A stretch of DNA of 64,000 nt. Origin: an uncultured Sphingomonadales bacterium (GTDB lineage Bacteria > Pseudomonadota > Alphaproteobacteria > Sphingomonadales > Sphingomonadaceae). The position numbers and the translations under genes were made by a program. The stretch's first letter is position 1. The number at the start of each line of letters is the position of its first letter. The notes below the pieces were generated by a model. It saw nothing but the letters and a program-made list of their open reading frames with translations. It was not told the origin of the DNA and searched no databases. This document shows, one piece after another, positions 63,496-64,000 of the stretch. The stretch is from positions 1 to 64,000 of the forward strand of contig CAIJLZ010000005.1 in assembly GCA_903821605.1 (NCBI GenBank). The letters run 5' to 3'.

Positions 63496-64000
63496 TCAAT
63501 CACCCGTCAGGATGCGATCGACCAATTGCTTCACCGTCGGGGTAAAGCCGTTGGAATAGAACGGATCGGTCTTGAAATTGAACGCGGCATGGCCAGCAAA
63601 CATCAGATTATCGTCGATCTCACCGCCATGGGCGATGTCCTGCAACGTCTTTTGGATGCAGAAAGAACGCGGATCGGCGAGATAGCCAGTGGTGTAATCA
63701 TCATGGTCCTTCCACGACGAGAAACCACAATGCGACAGACAGCCCATGCAGTCGGTCTGGTCCTTGCGGATCATGTCGCGTTCGGGAACACTCACGAATA
63801 TCACGGTGTTGTCCGGGGTCTTGAGCGCTTCGGTAAAGCCCTGCGCCACCCAAGCCCGCGCGCGTTCGAGATCATGCGGCGTGACCCAGAAATTCTTCTT
63901 ATTCTTGACGCCGACATCAAGCTGGACCTCATGGTCGCCCGCCTGTTCGCCCGAATAAGGGATCTGCCGTTGCGAACGCCCCTCAAGGCTCCGCAGGAAC
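63496..64000 (-). CDS. Nitronate monooxygenase-like flavin oxidoreductase, C-terminal part
   Basis: An open frame enters from the right window edge and ends at 63496, giving the last 167 residues. The text LMFAGHAAFNFKTDPFY and the final VKQLVDRILTGD match the C-terminal end of NAD(P)H-dependent flavin oxidoreductases related to nitronate monooxygenase. A cysteine-rich segment DCMGCLSHCGFSSW is unusual for the core family. An internal ATG at 63849 is not the true start, since the reading frame stays open and protein-like upstream. The identity is recalled and tentative. Confidence 0.6.
   Translation of the reverse strand, partial: FLRSLEGRSQRQIPYSGEQAGDHEVQLDVGVKNKKNFWVTPHDLERARAWVAQGFTEALKTPDNTVIFVSVPERDMIRKDQTDCMGCLSHCGFSSWKDHDDYTTGYLADPRSFCIQKTLQDIAHGGEIDDNLMFAGHAAFNFKTDPFYSNGFTPTVKQLVDRILTGD

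Overview
The window is a gene-dense, housekeeping-rich chromosomal segment (GC-rich, short intergenic gaps, many ATGA/GTGA start-stop overlaps, frequent GTG starts) of an alphaproteobacterium, most likely a member of the Sphingomonadales. Supporting markers are MipZ, PhaR, a split three-gene proton-translocating transhydrogenase, an aa3-type oxidase subunit IV peptide, the cobA-DUF2849-cysI-DUF934-cysH sulfur operon, the ynbE-ydbL pair and a TorF-like putative porin. The assignment is inferred from gene content and protein similarity recalled from memory; no search was run. I see no insertion sequence, prophage, CRISPR array or rRNA operon.

Layout. 0-5 kb: a CBS-domain protein, small unknowns, tRNA-Gln(CTG), galU, and an xth-ribA pair convergent to galU. 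5-9 kb: a secreted ankyrin protein and two unrelated L,D-transpeptidases facing each other across a bidirectional terminator, then a multi-spanning ICMT-like methyltransferase. 9-14 kb: aroQ-accB-accC, a HAD phosphatase, ynbE-ydbL and a TorF-like porin. 14-20 kb: gltX, a TPR/SPOR envelope protein coupled to a dGTPase-like HD hydrolase, and a CNNM/CBS membrane protein. 20-28 kb: a polyhydroxyalkanoate locus (phaR, a PhaC-like hydrolase, phaA), a GGDEF-EAL protein, and a PepSY/response regulator/histidine kinase operon. 28-34 kb: ABC-F ATPase, EF-hand protein, argG, fructose-6-phosphate aldolase, xerC and an HNH nuclease.

34-42 kb: gluQRS, a HIG1-like protein, a PduO-type adenosyltransferase, argB, yggT, DUF167, then the tightly coupled chain folD-marC-ABC ATPase-nadB. 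42-46 kb: an oxidase subunit IV peptide leading into pntAA-pntAB-pntB, then a second thiolase. 46-50.5 kb: the siroheme/sulfite/APS reduction operon, bracketed by two long hairpins. 50.5-53 kb: RNase D-lptC-lptA followed by a short, highly structured unit that could encode a 24-residue hydrophobic peptide. 53-57 kb: panC, mipZ, a membrane DnaJ protein, phosphomannomutase/phosphoglucomutase, a DksA-like zinc protein and tRNA-His(GTG). 57-64 kb: a nitroreductase, a POT peptide transporter coupled to two amidohydrolase-family genes (the second without the metal HxH motif), argC with an SH3-like partner, and the C-terminal part of a flavin oxidoreductase cut by the window edge.

The genes cover central supply lines: NADPH and one-carbon cofactors (pnt, folD), NAD and pantothenate (nadB, panC), arginine (argG, argB, argC at three separate loci), sulfur assimilation, malonyl-CoA, PHA storage, cell-wall crosslinking, LPS transport and division-site placement. 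No stretch looks like a foreign island. The most interesting leads are small or structural: the micro-ORF transcript unit after lptA, the hairpin-bracketed cys operon, the non-canonical second amidohydrolase, the single-domain PhaC-like enzyme next to phaR, and the Cys/Lys repeat region of the SPOR protein.
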